Of a DNA stretch of 64,000 nt, positions 10,977-23,169 are shown piece by piece. This stretch comes from Ichthyophis bannanicus (Eukaryota; Chordata; Amphibia; Gymnophiona; Ichthyophiidae). A model generated the notes under the pieces. It was not told the origin of the DNA. It searched no databases and worked only from the letters and a program-made list of their open reading frames with translations. The stretch covers positions 906,342,808 to 906,406,807 of the forward strand of contig CM066033.1 of assembly GCA_033557465.1 (NCBI GenBank), written 5' to 3'. A program made the translations under genes and the position numbers. Numbering within the stretch: position 1 is the stretch's first letter; every line of letters starts with the position of its first letter.

Positions 10977-12620
10977 TTAGGAATGGAACAGGTGTTTGAG
11001 AACAGCCTGACCAAACGAGGCATCCCGGCGGGAGTCCTTGTCCAAACAGTGATGGGCTGTGAAGGTATGAACCGAGGCCCAGGTGGCCGCTCGACAGATT
11101 TGGTCGATGGACACAGAGTTTAGATGAGCCATTGAGGCTGCCATGGCTCTCACATTGTGAGCTTTGACATGGCCCTCCAGAGAAAATGTTCCTACTCTGG
11201 TAGGCGAAAGAAATACACTGAGCAATCCAGTTGGACAGTGTTCTCTTAGAGACTAGAAGTCCTAAATGAGAAGGATAAAAAGTAACAAAGAGTTGAGAAG
11301 ACTTTCTATGTTGCTGTGTTCTTTGTAAGTAAAAAGCGAGAGCTCTCTTACAATCCAAGGTATGAAGATTCCTCTCTGCATTTGATGCATGAGGTCCTGG
11401 AAAAAAGACAGGTAAATATACCTCTTGGTTCAGATGAAAAGGTGAGACCACTTTAGGCATAAAGTGTGGATTGGTCCTGAGGACTACCTTATCATGATGG
11501 AACCTTGTTTAAGGAGGATTAGCCACCAAAGCTTGCAACTCACTGATGTGGCGTGCTGAGGTGAGTGCAATGAGAAAAATAAATTTCCAAGAAAGGAATT
11601 TCAAGGAGGTGGTGGCTAAAGCTTCAAAGGGTGGCTTCATAAGCTGGCCAAGAACCAGGTTTAAGTCCCATGCCAATGGAGGTGGTCTAATGGGAGGTTT
11701 AGTTAAAAGAAGGCCTCTCATGAATCTTGCTATAAGAGGATGAGAGAAAATAGGTTGTCCATTGAGAGGCTTGAGGGACGCTGCAATAGCACTCAAATGG
11801 ATCCTTACTGAAGTTGTTTTCAGACCTGCATGGGATAGATGCAGGAGATACTCTAGTAGAGAATTCAGAGGTATTGCAAGAGGGTTTAGACCTCTCCCTG
11901 AACACCAAATGGTAAATCTTTTCCATTTGAAAGCATAGGAACGTCTAGTAGAAGGCTTTCTAGAGGCATGAACAACATCTCTGACTTGCTGAGAGAGATG
12001 AAAATCTTGAAGGTCTAGGCCCTCAGCAACCAAGCCCTGAGATGGAGCGACTGGGGGTTTGGGTGCCACAAAGTTCCCTCTTCCTGGGACAGAAGGTCTG
12101 GTGCAGAGCCCAAGTCCAGGGAAGGAGCTTGAGAGAGATGCAGAAGTAGAAGGTACCACACTTGGCGTGGCCAATGTGGTGTTATGAGGATCATGGTCCC
12201 TTGATCTCTCTGAAGCTTGAATAGTGTCTTGGGAATTAGGGGAATTGGTGGAAAGGCATAAAGGAAGTCTTGACCCCAGTGAAGGAGGAAGGCATCCTTG
12301 GCCTGAACTCCATGACACGGAATTCTGGAACAGAACTGGGGAAGTTTGGCATTCCACGGACTTGCAAAGAGGTCTATGTCCGGGGTTCCCCAAATTTGAA
12401 AAATCCTGGCTACCTGGTCCATGTGGAGGGACCACTCGTGTGGAAGCAGAACTCGACTGAGTCTGTCCGCCCAAGAGTTTTGAACGCCTGGAAGATATAC
12501 TGCCAGAAGATGGATGTGATGCTCTCTGGCGAAGGCCCACAGTCGCAAAGCTTCGTTGCAAAGCGACAGAGAGCCAGTCCCGCCCTGCTTGTTTACATAG
12601 AACATGGCTACTTGGTTGTC
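10977..12620 (-). pseudogene. DIRS tyrosine recombinase (copy A1), catalytic Tyr replaced by His
   Basis: The N-terminal core-binding part (STRRSYAFKWKRF) and the catalytic part up to the RHISELQALVANPP block are open on the minus strand (about 11970 to 11509). A frameshift near 11509 puts the rest in another frame, which runs to the end FGQAVLKHLFHS at 10977. Catalytic features seen are Arg before HISELQAL and HNVRAM (His and Arg). The nucleophile site reads TAHHCL where A2 reads TAHYCL, a Tyr-to-His change from a G at 11051. With the frameshift and the lost Tyr this copy cannot encode an active integrase. Confidence 0.85.
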
Positions 12621-13900
12621 CGTATGGATGAGGACTGTCCTGTAGCTGAGCAGGGAATGGAACACTCAGAGCTAAGAATATTGCTCTGAGTTCCAAGAGA
12701 TTGATATGCAGAGAGGTCTCCTGTGGAGACCAGATGCCCTGGGTGGAGAGATCTTGCAGATGAGCTCCCCAACCCATTGGAGAAGCATCTGTTGTCAGAG
12801 ATGCTTGGGGTAGCGACTGCTGAAAAGGGGACCCCAGCAACAGATTTGGAGGGGACTTCCACCACTGGAGAGACCAAAATAGGCGAATGGAGTTTGCTAT
12901 TTTGTCTGACAGGCAACCTGATACCAGAGTCCACTGGGTGGACAAAGTCCATTGAGCTGCCCTCATGTGAAGGCGAGCATATGGAACCACATGCACGGTG
13001 GATGCCATGTGGCCTAATAGTTGTAACATCTCTCGAGCAGTTAAATGGGACTTTAACTTTATCTGGGAGGCTAACTGCACCAAGCGTAGGCAATGGGCCT
13101 GAGGAAGATAGGCCCCTATAAACTCCAGAGACTGAGAAGGGGTGAGATGGGATTTTGAGATGTTTATTACCAGTCCCAAATACTGAAGGACACGCATTGT
13201 GCAGGTTAGAGAAATCTGGGCCTCTGACTGGGATGGAGCTCGAATGAGCCAGTCGTCCAGATATGGGAAAACGAATATTCCTAGAGTGCGTAGAAATGCA
13301 GCTACTACTGCCATGCATTTCGTGAACACCCTTGGTGCAGAGGCCAGACCGAAAGGAAGCACCCTGTATTGGTAGTGCTTTCCTTGAAAAAGGAACCGAA
13401 GGAACCTTCTGTGTGTTGGATGGATGAGGAAATGGGTGTACGCATCCTTGAGATCTAGAGAACAAAGCCAGTCCTGACTCTGAAGGTATGGCAGCAGAGT
13501 ACCGAGAGAAATCATCTTGAATTTCTCTTTGAATAGAAACTTGTTCAATTCTCTGAGATCTAATATGGGTCTGTAGCCCCCTGTTTTCTTTGGAATAAGA
13601 AAATAAGGGGAGTAGAACCCTGAGCCCTGTTGAAGAAGGTGTACTTCTATTGCCCCTTGGGCAAGAAGGGTAGCAATCTCCTGACCCAGAAGGTTGAGGA
13701 GAGATGTTGGAGAATTGAACTGTCTCACCATGGTGTGGGGAGGAAGGTTTAAAGAAATGAAGCTTGTACCCTTCCCTTACAATGGAGAGGGTCCATTGCT
13801 CTGCTGTAATTTGCTCCCATCTGGGAGCAAAGTAAGCCAACCTTCCTGGAATGGTGAGGGGCTCTGGTTCTTTCAGAGCCAGAAAGACTAAGTTCTCTAG
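12015..13900 (-). pseudogene. DIRS reverse transcriptase-RNase H (copy A1)
   Basis: The RT part runs from about 13900 (RPRWEQ-like start, with MVRQFNSPTSLLN at 13731) through CSLDLKDAYTHF, VLPFGLASAPRVF and FPYLDDWLIRA, and RNase H begins with LTTDASPMGWGAHL and LLELRAIFLAL. A single indel near 12660 moves the rest (HTDNQVAMFY, ADRLSR, DLFASPWNAKLPRFCS, to 12015) into another frame. All RT and RNase H catalytic residues are present. The product would copy DIRS RNA into DNA in a cytoplasmic or nuclear particle. Apart from the indel the frame is well kept, so decay is recent to moderate. Confidence 0.85.
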
Positions 13901-13907
13901 TTGCAAG

Positions 13908-14897
13908 TCAAAGGCCCTGAGGAGGCTGAGGCTGCTGAGCCGTGGGAGGCCTGGCAGCCTTTGACTTGGCCTGTTTAGGTGGTTGCTGAAGCTTTGCAGC
14001 AAAATGACCTGCAGAAGATGCCTGCTGATCATAAACAGGATAGTATCTTCCCTTTTTAGAAAAAGTTGTCTTTTTGAACAACCTTTTCTTAGCAGGAGCA
14101 GAGGTAGACTTTGAAAGTCGATGCAAAGCAGAGTTCTCAGCATCCATCTGAGTGGCCTTTGCTTTCCAATCCCTGCCAAAAAGGTTTTCACCTGTACAAG
14201 GAAGATTTCCCAGTTCATCTTGGACCCAAAGTTCCAAATCAGAGGCTTGTAACCAAGCAATTCTGCGTGCACCTATGGCAATAGCCGAGGCTCTGCTTAC
14301 ACACTCAAAAGAGTCAAAGGCTGCACAGTTGGAAAATTTGGAGACATCTTGGGCATGTTTAAGCCAAGTGAGAAATTCCTGCCTTTTATCTTCTGAAATA
14401 AAAGGGGCTAAAGTCTGCAGATGATCTGTGACTTCTTTTAGAAACATCCCCATATAGAGACTATAGGAGTTGATTCTGGCAGCAAGCATATTAGCTTGGA
14501 AAAACCTTCGGCCAAAAGCATCAAGGGTCCTGCATTCACGTCCTGGGGGATTAGATGAGTGTCTCTTTGCACTCTTTATTTTCCTCATGGCAGACTCTAC
14601 CACAATAGAGTGGTGAGGAAGCTGAGACTTATGAAAGCCAAGACAAGGAGGGACACGGTACATGGTGTCTAATCTACGAGAATGAGGAGAGGTGGTAAGA
14701 GGAGTCTCCCACATGCTCAACATGAGATCATAGAGAATCTCATGAATAGGTAAAGTAGCTGCTTCTTTAGGAGCCTTAGGATATTGCAAAATATCTAGTT
14801 GCTTGGCTCTAGGCTCTGACTCAGGGGCCACTGTAATGGAGAGGCCTCTAGCCACTTCCCTAATGAAGTCTTGAAAAGACAAGTCCTCAGAGGGCTG
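13908..14897 (-). pseudogene. DIRS gag-like protein, C-terminal two thirds (copy A1)
   Basis: Open on the minus strand from the truncation point to the stop at 13908. It includes PSEDLSFQDF, the RRLDTMYRVPP block, HHSIVVESAMRKIK, YMGMFLKEV, RRIAWLQASDLELWVQDELG and a C-terminal Lys/Pro/Gln-rich tail. The open frame extends about 25 codons upstream of the truncation into unrelated flank (to 14972), which is not part of gag. DIRS gag proteins are thought to package the RNA. The N-terminal zinc-binding part is missing in this copy. Confidence 0.8.
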
Positions 14898-15570
14898 GAA
14901 TATGCAATTAGTGACTCTAGATAGATGGGACCATATAGTATATTTCATTTTCTTTGTTGTAAATTCTATCATGAAACTTAGTGACAGAACCCTATAGCTT
15001 TTTCATGGTTGCTATGTTGACATAGTGACTGTTTGTTACTGGTTGCTGTGTGTATGGCCTCCTACTGGTGGAGAACCATTGCAATACTTGTTGCCTTGGG
15101 ATAGTAGCATCCTGTGGTTAAACTTAAAATCTATCCTTTGAAATGTATCAACAGTATCTAATGGCTAGGAATATCATTATGTGAATTCATTTTATTATTT
15201 GTTCCAAATCAACGGAATGTTTGAAAGCTGCTTTGTTCAAACCACTGAAACTCCTTCCCTCCAGATCAGATACAACACAAACGCATGTGCATACACACGA
15301 AAAGTTGAAATGCCTTCCACAAGTCATGCTCCACATGCTTTCCCTACTTGCTCTAAATTATAAAACAATCTGAGTGAGCATCTCCTTTGGTTAAATAATG
15401 ACACCAAACTTTCCACTGCCACTGTTTTGTTTTGTTTTTTAATAAGTGAAAAAACATTTTAAGAACAATTTCTGAGGATCCAGAATGTATATATTTTTAG
15501 CTCAGACCTTTCCAGTAGTAATTCAAGGCTAGCAAGCATTTCCCTGTCCCCAAAGGGCTTATACTTCAAA
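14898..15570. other. Gene-free stretch, no recognisable feature
   Basis: Unremarkable AT-rich DNA with no coding, repeat or promoter signal I can support. DIRS homology stops at its left edge and the TIR of the DNA transposon starts at its right edge. Confidence 0.5.
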
Positions 15571-16269
15571 GGGCCAATGCAGAAAGCCAGCACTACACCT
15601 ATGCTGGTTTGATTTTTAATATTCCTGACAATGCACACATTTTAACACGAGATGCAGGAAGGTTAGGGTATGCAAATGCCTGCCACACTAACCATGTGCA
15701 TGCCAATGAGTCACCAACAGCATTACACTGGGAGGGCAAGTCCCCCTGTACCAAATAGGTGGGAGCGCTACCCACACGCTCCCACTCTGGTCTGCCATCT
15801 TGTAAAATGGCACGCCTGGGCCCACGTAGTGCATCCTGGGATGCACCTGGCGAGGTTAGATGGCCAAATAGCAGGATAAGAACATAAGATATACCATAGT
15901 GGGTCAGACCAAGGTCCATCAAGCCCAGTATCCTGTTTCCAACAGTGGCCAATGCAGGTCATAAGTACCTAGCAGTCTCCCCAAAAGACACAGGTTTCTC
16001 AATGCTTGTATTGGGTCAAGCAGTGATATTCTGGGTCCCTTTTAATAATGGTTTATGGACTTTCCTCCAGGAACTTGTCCAAAACTTTTTTAAACCCAGC
16101 TACACTAACAGCTTTTACTACATCCTCCGGTAACAAATTCCAGAGTTTGATTACACGTTGAGTGAAAATTTTTTTTCACTTATTAGTCTTAAATAGGTTA
16201 CCCTGTAGCTTCACTGCAAGTCCCCTAGTATTTTTATATTCTGATGATGTAAACAAATAATCTACGTTT

Positions 16270-17586
16270 ACCCTATCATATCTCCCCTCAGCCGTCTCTT
16301 TTCCAGGTTGAAGAGCCCTAACCTTTTTAGCCTCTCTTCAAAGGAGTATCCTTCCCTCCCCTTTACCATTTTGGTAGCTCTAATCTGTACCTTTTCTAAT
16401 GCTATATCCTTTTTAAGATACGGCAACCAGAATTGCACACAATATTCAAGGTGCGGTCGCACCATGGAACAATACAGAGGCATTATAATATCCTTTGTTT
16501 TATTTTCCATTCCTTTCCTTATGATACCTAGCATTCTATTTGCTCTCTTTGCTGCCGCTGAACACTGGGCGGAGGGTTTTTAACATGTTATCCACGACGC
16601 CGCCTAAATCTTTTTCCTGGGTAATGGTTCCCAATGTGGAACCTTGCATCGTGTAACCATAGTTTGGGGGGTTCTTTCCTAGGTGCATTAACTTTGCTCT
16701 TGTCCACATTAAATTTTATCTGTCTTTTGTATGCCCAGCCTTCCAATTTATCAAGATCCTCTTCCAATTTTCCACAATCCTCATGGGTTTTAACAACTTT
16801 AAATAGCTTTGTCTCATCTGCAAATTTGATAACCTCACTCGTAATTCCCTTTTCCAGGTCACTTATGAATATGTCAAAAAGCAGCGGACCCAGCACAGAT
16901 CCCTGCGGTACTCCACTATTCACCTTTTTCCAGTGGGAAAATTGGCCATTTAACCCTACCCTCTGTTTTCTATCTTTTAACCAGTTCCTGATCCACAATA
17001 GTACACTGCCTCCTATCCAATGACTTTTTAGTTTTGCCAAAAGTCTCTGATGACAGACCTTGTCAAAGGTTTTCTTAAAGTCCAGATACACTATATCAAC
17101 TGACTCACCTTTGTCTACCTGTTTATTCACACCTTCAAAAAAACATAACAGATTAGTAAGACAAGATCTTCCTTGTCTAAAGCCATGTTGGCTGTCTCCC
17201 ATTAAGCCATGACTATCTACATGCCGAGTAATTTTGCTCTTTATGATGGTTTCTACCATTTTTCCTGGTACTGAAGTCAGGCTCACCAGTCTGTAGTTTC
17301 CTGGTTCACCGCTGGAACCCTTTTTAAAAATTGGCGTTACATTGGTGAGCCTCCAATCTTCAGGTATTACAGATGATTTTAATGATACTTCACAGATGAC
17401 TAATAGCAGGTCTGCAATCTCGTATTTCAGTTCTTGCAACAGCCTTGGACGTATACCATCCGGTCCAGGTGATTTGCTACTCTTCAGTTTATCAAACAGC
17501 TGCAATACATCTTCCCAGTGTATAGATATTTCTTTCAATTCTTCTGCAGTATCATCTTTAAATACCACTTCAGTCATGGGTAACAA
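16270..17586 (-). pseudogene. CR1 reverse transcriptase domain (copy in the DNA transposon)
   Basis: From 17586 the frame reads [90 protein letters not shown] and [18 protein letters not shown], then the palm box KFADETKLF. The usual FADD aspartate pair is altered to ADE, so the second catalytic Asp is lost. The block downstream of 16588 continues in another frame at 16534-16268 ([14 protein letters not shown] C-terminus). The product would perform target-primed reverse transcription; this copy is inactive. Confidence 0.85.
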
Positions 17587-17703
17587 TCGCTACATCTTCC
17601 TCAGTAAAGACCGAAGCAAAGAATTCATTCAATCTCTCCGCAATTGCCTTGTCCCCTTCTTACTGCCCCTTTTACTCCTCTATCATCTAATGGTCCAACT
17701 GAC

Positions 17704-18991
17704 TCAGGTTTTTGTTTTGCTACGAATGTACTTGAAAAAGTCTTTATTACGCATTTTTGCTTCCATAGCAAATTTCTTCTCAAATTCTCTCTTTGTCTGC
17801 CTTATCAATGCCTTGCATTTAAAACTTGCCAGTGCTTGTGCTGTTTCCAGTTTGTCATTTGGCTCTTTTTTCCATTTCTTGAAAGAAGCTTTTTTGGCAA
17901 CAGCTTCTCTGACCTCACCTTTAAACCATGCTGGCAGTTTTTTGGACTTCCTTCCACTTTTCTTAAAGCGTGGAATACAGCTGGTCTGGGCTTCCAAATT
18001 TTTAAACACCCAAGCTTGATGTAAGTCTTTGACCTTTGCAACTGCTCCTTTTAGTTTTTTCTTAAACATTTTCCTCATTTTATCATAGTCTCCCTTTTGA
18101 AAGTTAAAAGGTAGTACTGTGGATTTCCTTAACATCCCTCCTCCATTAATTAAATCAAACGCAATCATGCTGTGATCACTATTGCCAAGGGGCCCCAACA
18201 CCCTTATCTCTTGCACCACATCTGGTGTTCCACTAAGGACTAAGTCCAAAATGGCTTCCCCTCTGGTCAGTTCATGAACCAGCTGCTCCAAAGCAGCAGT
18301 CATTTAATTCATCTAGAAACTTTATCTCCCTAACATGTCCTGCCGTGACACTGACCCAGTCAATACCGGGGTAATTGAATTCACCCATTATTATTACTGT
18401 TCTGTAACTTTTGTTAGCTTCCCTGATTTCTTTGAGCATTTCGTCATTCATTTGTTCATTCTGGCCAGGCAGTCGATAGTACAACCCTACTGCCATCGCC
18501 TTCCCCTTTTTACATGGAATTTCAATCCATAGAGATTCTACAGCAAATTTTGTTTCCTGCAAAATTTTAATCCTTTGTGACTCAATGCCCCCTCTGACAT
18601 AAATCGCATCCCCTCCACCAATTTGATCAGCTCTATTATTACAATATAGTTTGTACCCAGGTATCACACAGTGTCCCACTGGTTGTCGTCCTTCCACCAT
18701 GTCTCTGAGAGACCAATTGTATCTAACTTCTCATTTAGTGCTATATATTCTAACTCTCCCATCTTATTTTTTAAGACTTCTAGCATTTGCAGACAAGCAT
18801 TTTAGAGACTGTATTTTATTCATATTAATCTGGTTATCGGTAGGCAGGGGCAATTTGGAATCTTTAAGCTCTGTCTGCTCTGTACTCAAGGGCATTTGGG
18901 CTACCTTTGTCTTTATTGGAACCTCTCTGCTGATGTGCCCTAACTTCATATTTTTGGCAGTATCCTTCAAGAATACATTGTTCCAAACCAT
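17704..18991 (-). pseudogene. CR1 apurinic endonuclease and linker (copy in the DNA transposon)
   Basis: Pieces in order are SANARSLKK (18770), PGYKLYCNNRADQIGGGDAIYVRGGI, VESLWIEIPCK, VGLYYRLPG, RTVIIMGEFNYPGIDWVS (18430-18340; the usual GDFN is GEFN here), LDLVLSGTPDVVQEI and GNSDHSMIAFDL, then the linker GRKSKKLPAWFKGEVREAV. These are the endonuclease blocks of CR1. At least two frameshifts split it (near 18290 and 18740). The GDFN aspartate change would itself weaken the active site. Confidence 0.8.
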
Positions 18992-19863
18992 GTGCTCTTG
19001 GGCGACTGTCAGCTCTCCCCTATTATCTAGTTTAAAAGCTTCTCTATCTCCTTTTTGAAGGTTAATGCCAGCAGCCTGGTTCCATCCCGGTTAAGGTGAA
19101 GCCCATGTGGGGCCTGGTGCACCATTTTACAAGATGGCAGACCAGAGCAGGAGCGCATAGGTAGTGCTGCCACCTATTTGGTATGGGGGACTTAGATTTA
19201 GGGGCCACTAGACCACCAGGTAGTTTTTACTTTATTTTTGCTTGGGGGTGATTTTATTTGGGAGTGATTTTCTCTTACTTGGGTTTCTGGGTGGGGGGGC
19301 TCAAGGACCCCTAGTCCATCAGGTAAATTTTATTTTATTTGTTTTTGCTTGGAGGTGTTTTTTCACTTTAAATTTGGGTGGGGGTGGATGGTTTCAGGGG
19401 CCACCAGACCACCAGGTAATTAATTACGTTTTTTGGGGCACTGACCCCTGCCAGTATTTTGATGGCATCAGGAGTTTTTCCTGTTGTCTGATCATAAGAG
19501 ATGATCTAGGCATCGGAAAAAGCACCCGGTGCCATCAAAATACTGTTGGGGGCAGACAGAGTTTTACTTCTACTCGGCTCTGAAGTAAAAATTTTGGTGC
19601 TATGGCTGGCTGCGAAATTCTCTTTGCCTGTCTCTGGATCAGGCATAGCCATGATTTGTATACCAACCTGATTAAAATTCATTTAAATAAATAATTAGGA
19701 TTCATTTTAATAGATTTAAATATGCGTGGCGTTAATTGGGAGCTAGTTTTCCATCGGTGTTTGTGTCTATTTCCTGCATTTAAAGGATCGTAAAATGTGC
19801 TTAAACATGATGCTATGGGCTCGTAAAGCCCACGCTAGCTTTCTGCATCGGCCTGCAAATTTG

Positions 19864-19985
19864 TACATGAGACAATAGAGGATTAAGTGACTTCCTCAAG
19901 GCCACAAGAAGCATCAGTGGGATTTGAATCCTGGATTTCCTGGTTCCCAGCCTGCTGTTATAAACACTAGGCTACTCCTCAGTAT
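19864..19985 (-). repeat. tRNA-derived SINE
   Basis: On the minus strand the sequence begins near GAGTAGCCTAGTGTTTATA (A-box-like), has GGATTCAAATCC (B-box) about 40 bases on, and continues GAAGTCACTTAATCCTC, the core seen in MIR-like vertebrate SINEs. It is a SINE head, not a tRNA gene, because no cloverleaf or anticodon arm can be formed. It lies just outside the right TIR of the DNA transposon. Confidence 0.7.
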
Positions 19986-20390
19986 TAATAAATATGTTCA
20001 AAAATGCACCTCTCAGATCTTTCCCAGTCTGTAGCCTTCTCTCTTTTTCTATATTTTTAAACAGTAGTTACTGCTAAAGCATAATTATTCACCTGTAGCA
20101 TGTATTCTCTGGGAACAGCAGGAATCGGTCCTCACATATGGGTGACATTGACACCGATGGAGCCCATGCAGTAATCTCTCCCCAGCTTTCAAAGAAAGCC
20201 TTTGGGAGATCAACCACGCATGTGTGGTCACCTTCCCGCCCAATGGAGCCATTTTCCCTCAGAAGAATGACATAGCTTAAAGCAAGCAGAAAAGAAAAAA
20301 AATGCCATGGGGACAAGGGAGGGTAGTGAGGACTAATTCCTGCTGTTCCTGGAGAACACCTGCTACAGGTAAATAACTACACTTGTTTAA

Positions 20391-23083
20391 CAAGGTAGAA
20401 AAAGAGAGAAGGCTATAGACTGGGAAAAATCTGGGAACAGACAACCCACGCAAAGTAAATTGGTTGATGGGGGACTTCAATCTCGCATCGCTACAACATG
20501 CCAATGCTAACACCTTCCTGGAAGCAATGTCTGAACTTGGCTATGAACAAATCATAAAGGTCCCCATCCACCACAAAGGAAATTCTCGATCTCATCTTCT
20601 CACCACTAGGGAATACGAGCCCTGATCATGACCTCAACCTAGCCATCACTCCCGTCCCGTGGTCAGACCATAGTCTAATCACCTTCCAAATACCCTCACA
20701 ACAAGAATTTTGTTCTGCCAGCCACACGAGCACAATATCTTTGGGGAACTCTGGACGCCATAAACCACTTGACAAAGATAAGATCACAAATCATGCACTC
20801 CCAATACTCGAACAGCCTTCTGACAACCTCTGTGAGCTGATCAGTAGAAGGAATGACACACTGAGCTCGCTCTCTCATATACCCTCAACGGATAAAAGAA
20901 CCCCCTCCGACAAAACAGCCAGTAAAAGGAAATCTGAGACATGGTTTTCTGCAGATATAAGGGTGTCTCTTCACCACTTAAGGAAACTGGAATGAAGATG
21001 GCGACGCTCACAATCAACAGATGACCGAGCAACCTATCTAGCACATTTATCAGCACACCAGGAATTAACATACTCCAAAAGAAAAGAATTCCATACTGAG
21101 ATTCTTCGCCGCTCCCTAAGTAAGCCCAGGGACCTTTTCAACCTAGTGAAATCAAATACCAAGGAACCTTCCTCCCCTCACCATGAACCAATACAACCCC
21201 AGCTGTATGCCAACCACCTCCAATCAAAAGCCATCAAAACAGACATAACTCCGAGAACTACACCAAGAAATACTCCCGATCAACAACCACTGCTTACAGA
21301 GCTAACCTCTCCCTCTGCAGGAGACATCGAAAACATTATTGCTTCCATCAATACTACTACAGCACCGAACGACCCTTGCCCAGCACACTGGATTAGGACA
21401 ATGCGAACAGAACTCAGCCCGATCATAGCAAGGATCACAAGCCTATCCTTCTCAACGGGAACATTCCCGTCTTTGCTCAAAAACACCTCCATATGCCCGC
21501 TTCTCAAAAACAGTTTAGATCCACAGAAGGACGACTCATGCCGACCGATCTCAAGTATCCCGCTACTTGCCAAAATAATTGAGAAGAATGTCCAAAGACA
21601 GATTCACCAGCACATAGACAGCACAGCCCCATTAGATGATTGCCAGCACGGGTTTAGAGAAGCTCACGGCGTAGAAACACTACTCACCACACTAACCAAT
21701 ACCTTATCCAGAGGTTTAGACAATATCAAGAAAGGATTCGTACTGATCTTCCTCAACATTGCTGCAGCATTCGACTCTGTCAGTCACACTCAACTCCTCA
21801 GACGCCTCCAGGATAAGGGAATTCAGGGCTTGGCGTGGGATTGGTGTAAGTCATATCTAGATGACCGATGACAACATGTAAGGATGGGAGCCAACTCCTC
21901 GGATCCGTTTCAACAAACCCAAGGAGTACCCCAGGGCTCGTCCCTATCCGCACTATTATTCAACATCTACATGCAGCCGATCTGTGAAATCATTCGATCC
22001 TTTGGAATTCCCTGCTTGATCTATGCAGATGATGTCCTCCTTTTTACGCCGTTCGACGTCTTGCATCCTGACTTTACTACCTTAGTCAACTGCTTCAACA
22101 CGATCACAGACTGGTTCCTCGAACAGAACCTTCGTATAAACTTCAAGAAGACGGAGGTATTGTTCATAACAAAGAACAGAAACTTTTCCCCACCTAAAAC
22201 ATTAAAGGTCAGAGACGCAGAGCTCCCAAGTAAGCCCACGATACGCTACCTGGGTATTACGCTTGATCAACGTCTTGACTTTAAAGCGCACATAAGCAAT
22301 ACCATCAAGGCTGTATATGCCAAGCTAAAGATGTTACGTCACCTAAGACCAATGCTGGCATATGAAGACTACCGGTCAGTATTCCAAGCCCTGTTACTCC
22401 CTCACTTCGTCTATGCGAACATCATTCTATACGGGATCCCCAAGAGTTCCCTAAACCAGTTGCAGCTCGCAATGAACGCCGCGGCACGTGTCCTCTGCGG
22501 AGTCTCAAGGAGAGACCATATCACCCCTACTTTAAAGGACCTTCACTGGCTACCAATAGAAGGCAGAATCACCTACAAGGCGCTATTCATTACGTTTAAA
22601 GCCATCAATAGGATATCCCCCTCAACCATCACCGCACTCATTACCCACACCCCCGATAATAGGACAAGAAGGTCAATAGGCGCCAACACACTAGTAACCC
22701 CGACTGAAGTGACGAAATGCACGAAAACAACCAGAAGCAGGGCATTCTCTTTCTACGCCCCAAGGTGTTGGAATAATCTCCCGTCCAACATCAGATCAAT
22801 GATCTCTCGCAATTCAGGAAAGCCATAAAACATCATTTATTCCTACTATATTACTCGCAATCCAACTGTACCCCTACACCTTGCACAAACACAACCACCC
22901 AACAGTCTTAAGAATGTATAAGCGACACTAGTAAGCCGACATTGTTCAGATGTAAATAGTTCAATGTTATGAATCCAAGTTACTATGTCCTGTTCGATGT
23001 AAGCACAAGGCACTTCCCTGCCTTGTGTAAAATTGTTAACTGTAAACCGCGCTGATGTCAAATAGCGCGGTATAGAAAAGCTA

Positions 23084-23118
<35 letters not shown>

Positions 23119-23124
23119 AATAAA
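20391..23124 (+). mobile_element. L2-type LINE, 5'-truncated, inserted in DIRS copy B1
   Basis: Plus-strand insert that begins within the endonuclease region (WLMGDFNLASL near 20465) and carries RT to about 22830. Its 3' UTR has a hairpin formed by CCGCGCT and AGCGCGG (about 23048-23074), then a TAAA-type tail to 23124. DIRS sequence is continuous on either side, so the L2 is younger than B1. The RT C-terminal block (RDHITPTLKDLHWLP) and the simple-repeat tail are typical of the L2 clade. Confidence 0.85.
21146..22828 (+). pseudogene. L2 reverse transcriptase (in B1), one in-frame stop
   Basis: The frame from 21146 has ISSIPLLAKIIEKNVQRQI, CQHGFREAHGVETLL and FDSVSHTQLLRRL (RT motif A, here with Asn/Ile variation in front), then a TGA at 21869. 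It resumes in the same frame at 21884 with QGVPQGSSLSALLFNIY and IYADDVLLF (catalytic YADD). The C-terminal part has YLGITLDQRLDFKAHI, RRDHITPTLKDLHWLP and CWNNLP. One further change near the end shifts the last residues. Apart from the stop the domain is complete, so the copy is fairly young. Confidence 0.85.
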
Positions 23125-23169
23125 CATGTAGGAAATCAGTCCTCACATATCAGTCTTCAGCTACAGGCT

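Larger units (their letters stand above)
10497..14897 (-). mobile_element. DIRS-A retrotransposon, copy A1 (5'-truncated)
   Basis: Minus-strand element with its 3' terminal repeat at 10497-10690, an internal complementary region at about 10768-10862, then recombinase, RT-RNase H and the C-terminal two thirds of gag. Homology to the full-length copy A2 ends at PSEDLSFQDF (about 14897), so the gag N-terminus and the 5' terminal repeat are missing. Coding frames carry a few indels, and the recombinase has lost its catalytic tyrosine. The left boundary CACAGTTACTTACC matches that of A2. Confidence 0.88.
15877..19090 (-). mobile_element. CR1 LINE, near full-length ORF2 (dead copy)
   Basis: Minus strand. 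The 3' end at 15880-15900 is the AGAACATAAG octamer tail with the GGGTCAGACC block, as in the other CR1 copies. The coding region runs from MNKIQSLKCLSANARSLKK (about 18840-18770, start of the endonuclease) to the RT C-terminus (about 16270). Sequence up to about 19090 may be the ORF2 N-terminal or linker part. The element is inserted inside the long-TIR transposon. Several frameshifts and a few stops are present, and the pieces are otherwise collinear with the copy at 42.3-45.1 kb. Confidence 0.85.
15571..19853. mobile_element. Non-autonomous DNA transposon with long terminal inverted repeats, interrupted by CR1
   Basis: GGCCAATGCAGAAAGCCAGC at 15572-15591 matches the reverse complement of 19834-19853 at 18 of 20 bases, and looser complementarity (GCACATTTTA and ATGCAGGAA blocks) continues inward. 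A second inverted pair lies deeper, at about 15752-15830 and 19095-19185 (CCATCTTGTAAAATGG against CCATTTTACAAGATGG). Between these inner arms lies a CR1. Without the CR1 the element is about 1.1 kb. I see no transposase. Flanks show CAAA on both sides (15567-15570 and 19855-19858), a possible short target duplication. The superfamily is unclear; Harbinger-like is a guess. Confidence 0.65.

Noticed and set aside
12608..14272. 554-codon open frame opposite in phase to RT in DIRS copy A1, as a separate gene
   Set aside because: It overlaps gag and RT-RNase H in another phase and matches the antiphase part of the A2 recombinase ORF. I treat it as the DIRS overlap, discussed as a finding, not as an independent gene.
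19864..19985. tRNA gene on the minus strand
   Set aside because: Same reasoning: a SINE head with the MIR-like core after it.
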